Source of the DNA: Chelativorans xinjiangensis
GTDB lineage: Bacteria > Pseudomonadota > Alphaproteobacteria > Rhizobiales > Rhizobiaceae
Assembly (NCBI RefSeq): GCF_009812055.1
Contig: NZ_WQNH01000003.1
Span: 62,001 to 126,000, forward strand
Reading direction: 5' to 3'
DNA: 64,000 nucleotides
In this document: positions 15,925-23,546 of the stretch, one piece after another
Numbering within the stretch: position 1 is the first letter of the stretch
How the letters are laid out: each line of letters begins with the position of its first letter
Notes under the pieces: model-generated
The model's database searches: none
What the model saw: only the letters and a program-made list of their open reading frames with translations
What the model was told of the DNA's origin: nothing
Program-made: the position numbers and the translations under genes

Positions 15925-16710
15925 ATGGCAGACAACACACCGCTCGTCGAGATGAAGAACATCTCCATTGCCTTCGGCGGCATCCACGCCGTCGAGGACG
16001 TCTCGGTCGACCTTCACGGGGGCGAGGTGGTCGCGCTTGTCGGGCACAACGGCGCCGGCAAGTCGACGCTCATCAAGATCCTGTCGGGCGCCTACAAGCG
16101 CGATGCGGGCACGATCCTCGTCAACGGCGAGGAAGCGCAGATCACCAACCCGCGCGATGCCAAGAAATACGGCATCGAGACCATCTATCAGACGCTGGCG
16201 CTGGCCGACAACGTGGACGCCGCCGCCAACCTCTTCCTCGGGCGCGAGTTGAGGACCTCCTGGGGGACGCTCGACGACGTGGCGATGGAATCGGAGACGC
16301 GCAAGGTGATGGGCCGGCTCAACCCGCGCTTCCAGCGCTTCAAGGAGCCGGTGAGCCGGCTTTCGGGCGGACAGCGGCAGTCGGTGGCGATCGCCCGCGC
16401 CATCTATTTCGACGCGCGCATCCTCATCATGGACGAGCCGACGGCGGCACTCGGACCGCAGGAGACGGCGCAGGTCTCCGACCTCGTACGTCAGCTCAAG
16501 CAGGAGGGCATCGGCATCTTCCTCATCAGCCACGATATCCACGACGTCTTCGACCTCGCGGACCGGGTGGTGGTGATGAAGAACGGACAGGTGGTCGGCA
16601 CGGCACGCCCGGGCGACGTGACCGAGGACGACGTGCTCGGCATGATCATCCTCGGCAAATGTCCACCCGGCGCCGTGCCCGGACCCGGCGCGCTGCAGGT
16701 GGCCGCCTGA
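15925..16710 (+). CDS. Sugar ABC transporter ATP-binding protein, single-domain
   Basis: A 261-residue ATPase with Walker [10 protein letters not shown] (about residue 40), signature LSGGQRQ, Walker [14 protein letters not shown] and the H-loop ISHDIHDV. Unlike enterobacterial XylG, which carries two ATPase domains in about 500 residues, this protein has one and must work as a homodimer, as in the rhizobial FrcA type. The start is ATG 15925, 11 bp after the permease stop, preceded by AAGGGAGGG. It is the last gene of the transporter operon and faces phyR. Confidence 0.88.
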   Translation: MADNTPLVEMKNISIAFGGIHAVEDVSVDLHGGEVVALVGHNGAGKSTLIKILSGAYKRDAGTILVNGEEAQITNPRDAKKYGIETIYQTLALADNVDAAANLFLGRELRTSWGTLDDVAMESETRKVMGRLNPRFQRFKEPVSRLSGGQRQSVAIARAIYFDARILIMDEPTAALGPQETAQVSDLVRQLKQEGIGIFLISHDIHDVFDLADRVVVMKNGQVVGTARPGDVTEDDVLGMIILGKCPPGAVPGPGALQVAA

Positions 16711-16725
16711 GGCGGCCTTACCCGG

Positions 16726-17520
16726 TTACGCCGCCGCCCTTGCCTGTTGAGCGAAGAACAGTGCCTGGCTGATGAGCGCCTTCACCATGTCGGGGTTGAA
16801 GGGCTTGGTGACGAGGAAGGCCGGCTCCGGCCGCTCCCCGGTCAGAAGCCGCTCGGGGAAAGCGGTGATGAAGATGACGGGAACCGGGTTGGTCTCGAGG
16901 ATTTCATTGACCGCGTCTATGCCCGAGCTGCCGTCGGCGAGCTGAATGTCGGCCAGCACCATGCCTGGCCTCGTCTTTCGGAAGAGTTCGACCGCCTCCT
17001 GGTGGGTGCGCGCCGTGCCGACGGCGCGGTGGCCGAGGCTTTCAACCAACTCCTCGATATCCATGGCGATCAGCGGCTCGTCTTCGATGATCAGGATATC
17101 GGTCGCCACCTGACGCGAGATCTCGTCGCTCGCCTCCTTCAAAAGCGTATTCAGGCGCTCTTCTTCCACATCCAGGATCTCCGCGGCCTCCTCCGTGCCG
17201 AACCCCTCGACCGCCACCAGCAGGAAGGCCTGCCGCGGCCGTGGCGAGAGGGCGGACAAATTTGTGATGGCGCGCTCTTCCCACGCGGAAGTGGGCCGCG
17301 CCTCGGGCATTTGGATCTTGAGGGTTCCGAAAAGCCTGGCGAAAAGCTTGAACAGCGCAATGCGATCGTTCGAGGCTCTGGGAAAGATCGACGTGTCGGC
17401 GATCAGCGCCTCCAAGGTGGCCGCAACCAACGCATCGCCGCTGGTCTGCGACCCGGAGACAGCACGGGAGAACCTCCGCAGATAGGGCAAATGCGGGGCA
17501 ATTTTCGCTGACAAGCTCAT
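16726..17520 (-). CDS. phyR: General stress response regulator PhyR
   Basis: 264 residues: an N-terminal EcfG-like sigma decoy domain (about 1-130) and a C-terminal receiver domain with a phospho-acceptor Asp in [10 protein letters not shown] near residue 190. When phosphorylated, PhyR exposes the sigma-like domain, binds the anti-sigma factor NepR and frees EcfG. The start is ATG 17520; the extra 68 upstream codons run through the promoter and are excluded. It lies divergent from nepR-ecfG, with its own EcfG-type promoter 56-80 bp upstream. No PhyK-type kinase is adjacent. Confidence 0.95.
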   Translation of the reverse strand: MSLSAKIAPHLPYLRRFSRAVSGSQTSGDALVAATLEALIADTSIFPRASNDRIALFKLFARLFGTLKIQMPEARPTSAWEERAITNLSALSPRPRQAFLLVAVEGFGTEEAAEILDVEEERLNTLLKEASDEISRQVATDILIIEDEPLIAMDIEELVESLGHRAVGTARTHQEAVELFRKTRPGMVLADIQLADGSSGIDAVNEILETNPVPVIFITAFPERLLTGERPEPAFLVTKPFNPDMVKALISQALFFAQQARAAA

Positions 17521-17575
17521 GCTGAATTTGTCTCCCTCGGTGGATGGAAGCTGGAATCGGCAAATAACTGGCCTC

Positions 17576-17600
17576 AACGCAGGCGCGTTTAAAAAGTTCC
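17576..17600 (-). promoter_or_regulatory. EcfG-dependent promoter of phyR
   Basis: On the minus strand, GGAAC (17600-17596) is followed after 16 bp by CGTT (17579-17576), the consensus for the alphaproteobacterial general stress sigma factor EcfG. It points towards phyR, giving positive feedback. Confidence 0.85.
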
Positions 17601-17609
17601 CGACACGAT

Positions 17610-17634
17610 GGAACAAATTCGCCCCCATAACGTT
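17610..17634 (+). promoter_or_regulatory. EcfG-dependent promoter of nepR-ecfG
   Basis: GGAAC (17610-17614), a 16-bp spacer and CGTT (17631-17634) form a consensus EcfG promoter pointing to nepR-ecfG. It stands back to back with the phyR promoter, the two -35 elements being only 9 bp apart. Confidence 0.85.
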
Positions 17635-17743
17635 CCCGTCCGAATTTGCGTAATGGCAGGCAACATGCATGATCGGCAAGACAGTACGGGAACCGGGGTG
17701 CCAAACGGGCGTTGAAACGGGCATGAAGTATCAGAAGACTGAA

Positions 17744-17929
17744 ATGAAACGAGATTCCGGGGAACGACGTTCCGGTTCCGACCCTCTGGGGCCTAACTCG
17801 GAAATAGGCCGCAAGCTCCGGCAGTATTATGCCGACTTGATTTCGGAGGAGATTCCCGACCGCTTCAACCAGTTGCTAAGCGAACTCGAGGGGAAGGAAC
17901 AGCCTCAGTCAGCGGTGAAAGAGGATTGA
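17744..17929 (+). CDS. nepR: Anti-sigma factor NepR
   Basis: A small protein with the NepR core LGPNSEIGRKLRQYYADLI, followed by EEIPDRFNQLLSELE, the two helices that clamp either EcfG or PhyR. The start is uncertain: ATG 17744 (61 residues) fits the usual length, while ATG 17723 or 17669 would add a non-conserved N-terminus. It sequesters EcfG in unstressed cells. It ends 2 bp before ecfG, so the sigma factor and its inhibitor are cotranslated. Confidence 0.92.
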   Translation: MKRDSGERRSGSDPLGPNSEIGRKLRQYYADLISEEIPDRFNQLLSELEGKEQPQSAVKED

Positions 17930-17931
17930 GC

Positions 17932-18474
17932 ATGTCCCCATCACCGAGTTTCCGCAACGGCTTGTTGGCGGCGGTGCCGGTGTTACGGGCCTTCGCGGTC
18001 TCGCTTGCGAAGAACGCCGATCGGGCGGACGACCTCGTCCAGGAAACACTGGTCAAGGCATGGGACAAGCAGGACAGCTTCCAGCCCGGCACGAACTTGA
18101 AGGCCTGGCTGTTCACCATCCTGCGCAACGAGTTCTACTCGCAAATGCGCAAGCGCAAGCGTGAGGTGGAGGACACGGACGGGACGATGACGGCACAGCT
18201 TTCCGTGCATCCGAGCCAAGAGGGCTCGACCGACCTGACCGATTTCCGCAAGGCATTGGAATTGCTGCCGGAAGACCAGCGTGAGGCGATCATCCTGGTC
18301 GGCGCTTCGGGCTTCTCCTACGAGGAAGCCGCGGAGATCTGCGGCTGCGCGGTGGGCACGATCAAAAGCCGCGTCAGCCGTGCACGGGCCCGGCTTCAGG
18401 AGATCCTCGGGATCGAGGGGGAAAGCGATTTCGGTCCCGGTTCGAGTACCACCCACATAACGAACGTCGCCTGA
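17932..18474 (+). CDS. ecfG: ECF sigma factor EcfG (general stress response)
   Basis: A 180-residue ECF sigma factor. The sigma2 region has NADRADDLVQETLVKAW and GTNLKAWLFTILRNEFYS; the sigma4 region has LPEDQREAIILVGASGFSY and a helix-turn-helix ending GTIKSRVSRARARL. It directs RNA polymerase to GGAAC-N16/17-CGTT promoters during general stress. The start is ATG 17932; a TTG two codons earlier is possible but less likely. Its own operon and two neighbouring units carry such promoters. Confidence 0.95.
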   Translation: MSPSPSFRNGLLAAVPVLRAFAVSLAKNADRADDLVQETLVKAWDKQDSFQPGTNLKAWLFTILRNEFYSQMRKRKREVEDTDGTMTAQLSVHPSQEGSTDLTDFRKALELLPEDQREAIILVGASGFSYEEAAEICGCAVGTIKSRVSRARARLQEILGIEGESDFGPGSSTTHITNVA

Positions 18475-18597
18475 GCGGTTCGCAACCGACGGCTTCCATC
18501 GCCTCGACCCTGGCGATTGGACGAACCGTAGTCCTCTCGGCGGAAGAATTGCGGGCAAATGGAAGACGTGGACCGCTGCAAGGTGGTCGGCGGTCGT

Positions 18598-18623
18598 GGA
18601 ACTGTTTGGAGCGCATCGACGTT
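18598..18623 (+). promoter_or_regulatory. EcfG-dependent promoter of the PRC-barrel gene
   Basis: GGAAC (18598-18602), a 17-bp spacer and CGTT (18620-18623) lie 77 bp upstream of the PRC-barrel gene start. This makes that gene a probable member of the general stress regulon. Confidence 0.82.
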
Positions 18624-18699
18624 TAAACGAGGAGTGGCCGCGCACCAGTTCGGTCGACTCCGCGGCCGTGTACAGAAAACTGCACATGGAGAGCTTATC

Positions 18700-19746
18700 A
18701 TGATCCGCAAACTTTTGGCGACCACCGCGATCGCTACGCTGGTTGCAACTGGCGCGGTCGCTCAGACAACGGCGCCCACCGGCGATCCGACGACGTTGGA
18801 TCAGCAGCCGGCGGAGGAAATGACCATCCGCGCAGAGGGCAATCTGGCATCCAACATCATCGGTGAGGCCGTCTACAACGGCACCGGCGAGGACGCCGAG
18901 AATATCGGTTCCGTCCGCGACCTCGTGATCGACAAGGAAGGCAACGTCGAAGCCATCGTCGTCGGCGTCGGCGGCTTCCTCGGCATCGGCCAGAAGGAAG
19001 TCGCGCTCGAATACGACCTCGCCCAGTGGTCGGAGCAGCAGGACGGCGAGCGTTGGCTGGTTGTCGAGACGACGGCCGACGCACTGAGGGCGCAGCCCGA
19101 TTTCGACCGGTCGGCCTATCGCCCGATGCCGGCCGATGCGGACGTCGCCGAGACCAAGCCCGCCACGGCGGAAGACCTGGCCGCGGCGCCGACACCGGAC
19201 GAGGGTGCCGAGGACGCAATGGGCACGGACGGCACGACAGCCGAGGCCCCCGCCCCGGCCCCCACCCCGGCCGACGACCAGGCCGGCGAAGGCGAGACCA
19301 CCATGGCCGAGGATCGCCAGGACCGTCCCGCCGAGGACACTGCCGCGATGACGGAGGAACGTCAGGCGGACGAGACCGACCCGACCCGGACCGGGGCCAT
19401 CGATCGCAGCCAGCTGCAGGAGGCCGAGCCCGGACAGCTTAGCGCAGAGAACCTGACCGGCACCACGGTCTTCGGCGCCAACGAGGAGAACATCGGTGAG
19501 ATCGGCGATGTCGTCCTGACGCCGGAAGGCAAGGTGGATGCAGTGGTCGTCGATGTCGGCGGGTTCCTCGAGGTCGGTGAGAGGAAGGTTGCCATCGGCA
19601 TGGACAACCTCGCCTTCATGACCGATGAGGGCGGCGACCTATATCTCTACACCGAGTTCACCCAGCAGGAACTCGAGGCGCAGCCGGAATACGATGAGGC
19701 AACGTACGCCGAGCGGCGCGATGAGATGCGCATGCAAGTGCAGTAA
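18700..19746 (+). CDS. Exported protein with two PRC-barrel domains
   Basis: 348 residues with a signal peptide (LLATTAIATLVATGAVAQ). Two PRC-barrel units are seen: one at about residues 50-130 (NIGSVRDLVIDKEGNVEAIVV, read in two parts, then GVGGFLGIGQKEVAL) and one at about 245-320 (NIGEIGDVVLTPEGKVDAVVV likewise, then DVGGFLEVGERKVAIG). Between them is a long acidic Ala/Pro/Thr/Glu-rich linker. PRC-barrel proteins are adaptor-like. A periplasmic or envelope stress role is inferred from the signal peptide and the EcfG promoter; the exact function is unknown. Confidence 0.85.
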   Translation: MIRKLLATTAIATLVATGAVAQTTAPTGDPTTLDQQPAEEMTIRAEGNLASNIIGEAVYNGTGEDAENIGSVRDLVIDKEGNVEAIVVGVGGFLGIGQKEVALEYDLAQWSEQQDGERWLVVETTADALRAQPDFDRSAYRPMPADADVAETKPATAEDLAAAPTPDEGAEDAMGTDGTTAEAPAPAPTPADDQAGEGETTMAEDRQDRPAEDTAAMTEERQADETDPTRTGAIDRSQLQEAEPGQLSAENLTGTTVFGANEENIGEIGDVVLTPEGKVDAVVVDVGGFLEVGERKVAIGMDNLAFMTDEGGDLYLYTEFTQQELEAQPEYDEATYAERRDEMRMQVQ

Positions 19747-19771
19747 GGCCCACACCCGCGACCGCAAAGAC

Positions 19772-19810
19772 GAGGCCCCGCACCGCTCGCCGGTGCGGGG
19801 CCTTTATTAT
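19772..19810 (+). terminator. Intrinsic terminator of the PRC-barrel gene
   Basis: AGGCCCCGCACCG (19772-19784) and CGGTGCGGGGCCT (19791-19803) form a 13-bp GC-rich stem followed by TTATTAT. It ends the general stress gene block. Confidence 0.85.
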
Positions 19811-19945
19811 GTCTTGGCGCGAGCGGCAGAAAGGTCGACACTGTCGCCGGCGGGGAGACAGTCCTTATCCGGACAGACGCCTTCCGCGCCGGGCCGCGCC
19901 GCTCCATATGGGCCATGCGGACCATCCAACCGAAGGAGCGGCATC

Positions 19946-20878
19946 ATGCTCGACACCATCGAAGGCATTCATCACATCACCTCCATGGCAAAGGACGCCG
20001 CGGGGACCGACAACTTCGCCACGAAGGTGCTGGGGCTGCGCCGCGTCAAGAAGACGGTGAATTTCGACGCGCCGGATGTCTACCACCTCTACTACGCCAA
20101 CGGTATCGGCCAGCCGGGCACCGTGCTGACATATTTCCCCTTCCCCGACATCGTTCGCGGCACGCGGGGGGCGGGCGAGGTCGGCACCACCGTTTTCTCG
20201 GTTCCCGAAGGCAGCCTCGACTTCTGGGAGAAGCATCTCAACGCCAATGCGGTGAGCGGGCTGCGGCGCGCCTCACGCTTCGATGAAGAGCGTCTCCATT
20301 TCGACGGTGCGGACGGCGATGGCTTCGCGCTGGTGGAGGTGGCGGAGGATGCCCGCCAGCCCTGGACCGGCGCCGGCGTTCCCGGCGAGCACGCGATCCG
20401 CGGCTTCCACTCCGCATCGCTGACGCTCAACGACAGCGGAGGGACAGGCGCGCTTCTGGAGCTGATGGGCTTCAAGAATGCCGCGGAGGAGGAAAACCTG
20501 CGCCGCATGGTGCGCGCCGGCGGGAACGGCGCCGAGATCATCGACCTGAAGACGGACCCGACGGCGGGGGCGGCGCGTCAGGGAGCCGGTTCCGTGCATC
20601 ACATCGCCTTCGCGGTTCCCGACAGCACTGCGCAACTGGCGGTGCGCGAGGCGCTGGTGAGGGAGCGGTTCGGCGTTACGCCGGTGATCGACCGCGACTA
20701 TTTCCTCTCCATCTATTTCCGGGCGCCGGGCGGCGTGCTGTTCGAGATCGCCACCGACGATCCGGGCTTTGCGCGCGACGAGGACATGGAGCATCTGGGC
20801 GAGGCGCTGAAGCTGCCGCGCCAGCATGCCCATCTCAGGCCCCTTCTGGAAAGCCAACTGCCGCGTATCGGAGAGTAG
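19946..20878 (+). CDS. Ring-cleaving dioxygenase / glyoxalase family protein, MhqO-like
   Basis: 310 residues with two pairs of vicinal-oxygen-chelate modules. The first begins GIHHITSMAKDA and the second has GSVHHIAFAVPD; the metal-ligand pattern His/His/Glu is visible as IHHIT, VHHIA and GVLFEIATDDPGF. This fits the MhqO/MhqA group (hydroquinone-specific or other extradiol-type dioxygenases of quinone stress). The start is ATG 19946 after GAAGGAGCGG. It is followed by an MhqD-like hydrolase, the same pairing as in Bacillus mhqNOD. The substrate is inferred only from that pairing. Confidence 0.85.
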   Translation: MLDTIEGIHHITSMAKDAAGTDNFATKVLGLRRVKKTVNFDAPDVYHLYYANGIGQPGTVLTYFPFPDIVRGTRGAGEVGTTVFSVPEGSLDFWEKHLNANAVSGLRRASRFDEERLHFDGADGDGFALVEVAEDARQPWTGAGVPGEHAIRGFHSASLTLNDSGGTGALLELMGFKNAAEEENLRRMVRAGGNGAEIIDLKTDPTAGAARQGAGSVHHIAFAVPDSTAQLAVREALVRERFGVTPVIDRDYFLSIYFRAPGGVLFEIATDDPGFARDEDMEHLGEALKLPRQHAHLRPLLESQLPRIGE

Positions 20879-20882
20879 AGCG

Positions 20883-21521
20883 ATGTCCGCCGACGCCTAC
20901 CAACACTATATCGCACCCACTGGGCCGGGCCGGCCGCTGCTCTTCCTTTTTCACGGCACGGGCGGCGATGAGCGCCAGCTTCTGCCGATGGCCGAAACAG
21001 TCTTGCCGGGCGCCGGCATCGTCGCGCCGCGCGGCGACGTCAGCGAACAGGGCGCGGCGCGCTTCTTCCGGCGCACGGGCGAGGGTGTCTATGATATGGA
21101 CGATCTTGCGCGCGCGACGCAGAAGATGGCGGGTTTCGTGCGCGCCCATGTGGCGGCGCAGAAGCCGGGCTCCGTCCTCGGCCTCGGCTACTCCAACGGC
21201 GCCAACATCCTTGCCTCGGTCATCTTTGCCGACCCGGCGTTGTTCGATGCCGCGGTGCTGATGCACCCGCTTATTCCCTTCCAGCCGCGCATCGGCGCTG
21301 AAACGTTCAAGACCCGGCTGCTGGTGACGGCAGGCCGCAGGGACCCTATCTGCCCCTCGACCCTCACCGACAGGCTGATGGCGCATCTGGGCGCCGCCGG
21401 CGCCGAGACCGAGATCGTGTGGCACGAGGGTGGGCACGAGGTGCGGCCGCAGGAGACGGCGGCCGCCAGGCGCTTTCTCGCTCCCTACGCGGGCGAAGCC
21501 GTGCGGGAGGCGGGCGAATGA
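20883..21521 (+). CDS. Alpha/beta hydrolase (phospholipase/carboxylesterase family), MhqD-like
   Basis: A 212-residue serine hydrolase with LFHGTGGDERQLLP (oxyanion region), nucleophile elbow GYSNGAN near residue 103, a catalytic Asp near GRRDPICP and His in WHEGGHEV. It is a small cytoplasmic carboxylesterase of the YpfH/MhqD type. The start is ATG 20883, 4 bp after the dioxygenase stop. It overlaps the next gene by 4 bp. It probably acts with the dioxygenase on ring-cleavage or quinone-derived esters. Confidence 0.85.
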   Translation: MSADAYQHYIAPTGPGRPLLFLFHGTGGDERQLLPMAETVLPGAGIVAPRGDVSEQGAARFFRRTGEGVYDMDDLARATQKMAGFVRAHVAAQKPGSVLGLGYSNGANILASVIFADPALFDAAVLMHPLIPFQPRIGAETFKTRLLVTAGRRDPICPSTLTDRLMAHLGAAGAETEIVWHEGGHEVRPQETAAARRFLAPYAGEAVREAGE

Positions 21522-21814
21522 CATTCGATCCGTCGCGTATCCATCTTGAGGACCTGGGCGGAAAGGGCCGCTATGTCTATGCCGCCGACGGGGAGAAGGC
21601 GGAGATGACCTTCACCAGGATCGGCACGAGCCAGATCATCATCGATCATACGGAGGTTCCGACGCCCTTTCGCGGGCAAGGCGTCGGCGAAGGGCTGGTG
21701 GCGCATGCGGTGGAGGCGGCGCGCAAGGACGGTGTGAAGATCAGGCCGCTCTGCCCCTTCGCAGCGGCCCAGTTCCGCCGGCATCCCGAGTGGCAGGACG
21801 TTTTGGCGCGGTAA
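21518..21814 (+). CDS. Small GNAT-like N-acetyltransferase (YjdJ/Gcn5-related family)
   Basis: A 98-residue single-domain protein of the short YjdJ-type acetyltransferase family. It has the acetyl-CoA-binding segment TPFRGQGVGEGLVAHAVEAA at about residues 49-68 and the terminal PLCPFAAAQFRRHPEW, typical of the family. It is much shorter than standard GNAT enzymes. The start overlaps the hydrolase stop (ATGA), so it is coupled to the dioxygenase-hydrolase operon. The target is unknown. Confidence 0.85.
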   Translation: MTFDPSRIHLEDLGGKGRYVYAADGEKAEMTFTRIGTSQIIIDHTEVPTPFRGQGVGEGLVAHAVEAARKDGVKIRPLCPFAAAQFRRHPEWQDVLAR

Positions 21815-21832
21815 GCCGGCGGAGCCTCACTT

Positions 21833-21935
21833 AGACCAGTTCATCGTTTCACGGAATCGATGAACTGGTCCAACGCCTTGCTTTGTCGCAATTCCGGACG
21901 GAAAACCGGCTTCCACTTTTCCTGGAATTGCTCTA
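21833..21935. repeat. 103-bp dispersed repeat, family B, copy 1
   Basis: It starts AGACCAGTTCATCGTTTCA with an internal palindrome (TTCATCG/CGATGAA) and ends TGGAATTGCTCTA, whose last bases form the TAG stop codon of the aspartate kinase gene. A second 103-bp copy lies in the same orientation at 23444-23546, just upstream of that gene, and a fossil lies at 9048-9107. Confidence 0.9.
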
Positions 21936-23423
21936 GGCGGCCTTCGCCAGACGCGGGCTCTCGCCGGCCTCGACGAAGGCCCGGTGCAGCGTCTTTACCG
22001 CCTCCTCCCGGCTTTCGCTCGCTACCACGAACTGCACGTCGACGCCGCGGCCCGTCTCCTGCGCCGAGATCGGCTCGATGCCGGCCTCGCAGAGCGCCGT
22101 CAACCCCTTGAGCATGACGTTGAGGCCCTTCAGGTCGCGCCCGATGACCGACACCATGCCGGCGCGGCGGGTGGTGATGCGGGCGGAGGGATAGCGCTCC
22201 GTCAGGTCCCGCTCGACGCGCCGAACGGTCTTCAGCGGCGCCTGGATGTGGTGGACGATCGAGTTGGCGTTGGATACCTTCGAGACGATGCGCACCCGGT
22301 GGCGGGCCAGCACGTCGAGGATGGCCGCGTCGTAGCCCTTCACGCCCACCATATCCTGCTCGAACAGCTCCAGCGTGGTGACGGGCAGCCCCGTGACCAT
22401 CTCGACGCCGGGCCTGTTCGCGGGCTCGGCGTCGATCAGCGTGCCGGGATCGTGCGGCTCGAAGGCGTTGGCGACGCGCAAGGGAACGCCCGCCTGGCGC
22501 AGCTTCTTCGCCGCCTTCGGGTGGATCGCCTCCATGCCCATGTTCGAGAGCTGATCGGCAACGTCGTAGTTGGTGCGGCCGATCTTGCGCACGTTCTCGG
22601 CCCCGACCAGGCGCGGATCGGCGCTGGAGAGGTGGAACTCCTTGTGGATGATCGCCTCGCGGGCGCCGGTGAGCGCTGCGATGGTGGCGAAGGTGACCTC
22701 GGAATAGCCGCGGTCGAACTCGCGCATCAGCCCCTCGCGGCACTGGGCATAGCCGGTGACGATGGGTAATTCGCGCGCAAGATCCACCTCGGCGAAGGCC
22801 GCTTCGATGCGCTCGTCGAGGCTTGGCTGGGCCTCGTCGCGCCAGCCCGTCAGGTCGATAAGGCACGCGTCGACGCCGTGGCGGCGCAAAAGCAGGGTCA
22901 GGTTGCTGGCCGAATGCGCCTCGCCGAGGGCCGACAGCATCTCGCGGATGGTCTGCATGTGCTCGACGAGCTGGAAATGCCCGTAGGAGCACAGGCGCTG
23001 CAGATCGATCAGGCAGCGGCGCGCGCCTTCGATGCGCTCGCGCACGAAATCATCGGCGGCCTGCCGGTCGCCGGCACAATCGAACATCCCCGCATTGATG
23101 TCGTGCATGGCGCGGCTGACCTCGCCCAGCGCCACCATCCATCCATGCTCGTTGTCGGCGTGGGCAAACTGCGCGTAGACGCCGGCCTTGCCCGACTTCT
23201 TGTGTTCGAGCAGCTTGTCCGTGATGCCGCCGAAGGCGGAGACCACGAAGACGCGGTGATAGAGCGCCTCGCCCTTGCGCGCGCCGATCAGGATGGTGTC
23301 GAGCAGCTCGCGCGCCCGGCTCATGGAGGTTCCGCCGATCTTCTCGACGGTATGGCTGCGGGGCGCATTTGCCGGCACGCCGCGATGCGCCGCGGCGTGC
23401 TCCTCTTCCGCTAATTGTGTCAT
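21933..23423 (-). CDS. ask: Aspartate kinase of the ectoine cluster (Ask_Ect)
   Basis: A 496-residue aspartokinase. It has an N-terminal kinase motif KIGGTSMSRAREL near residue 28, the EFHLSSADPRLVG substrate region, and two C-terminal ACT regulatory domains (VTTLELFEQDMVGVKGYDAA, read as family motif, and GMVSVIGRDLKGLNVM). It makes aspartyl phosphate, the precursor of aspartate-semialdehyde used by EctB. Position after ectD identifies it as the specialised Ask_Ect isoenzyme. Family B repeats flank it on both sides. It is probably cotranscribed with ectABCD. Confidence 0.92.
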   Translation of the reverse strand: MTQLAEEEHAAAHRGVPANAPRSHTVEKIGGTSMSRARELLDTILIGARKGEALYHRVFVVSAFGGITDKLLEHKKSGKAGVYAQFAHADNEHGWMVALGEVSRAMHDINAGMFDCAGDRQAADDFVRERIEGARRCLIDLQRLCSYGHFQLVEHMQTIREMLSALGEAHSASNLTLLLRRHGVDACLIDLTGWRDEAQPSLDERIEAAFAEVDLARELPIVTGYAQCREGLMREFDRGYSEVTFATIAALTGAREAIIHKEFHLSSADPRLVGAENVRKIGRTNYDVADQLSNMGMEAIHPKAAKKLRQAGVPLRVANAFEPHDPGTLIDAEPANRPGVEMVTGLPVTTLELFEQDMVGVKGYDAAILDVLARHRVRIVSKVSNANSIVHHIQAPLKTVRRVERDLTERYPSARITTRRAGMVSVIGRDLKGLNVMLKGLTALCEAGIEPISAQETGRGVDVQFVVASESREEAVKTLHRAFVEAGESPRLAKAA

Positions 23424-23443
23424 GGCTTGAGCCGTTTTCTCCC

Positions 23444-23546
23444 AGACCAGTTCATCGTTTCATGGAATCGATGAACTTGTCTAACTCTTTGTTTTTTCTC
23501 AATTCCGGACGGAAAACCGGTTTCCACTTTTCCTGGAATTGCTCTA
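23444..23546. repeat. 103-bp dispersed repeat, family B, copy 2
   Basis: A second copy of the repeat at 21833-21935, same length and orientation. Differences are mostly C-to-T changes, as in ACTTGTCTAACTCTTTG. It fills nearly all of the ectD-ask gap, and its terminal CTA forms the ectD TAG stop codon. Confidence 0.9.

Noticed and set aside
13307..15940. 877-codon minus-strand open frame opposite xylF and xylH
   Set aside because: Composition (Asp/His/Arg-rich, no motif) and position opposite two recognised genes show it is not real.
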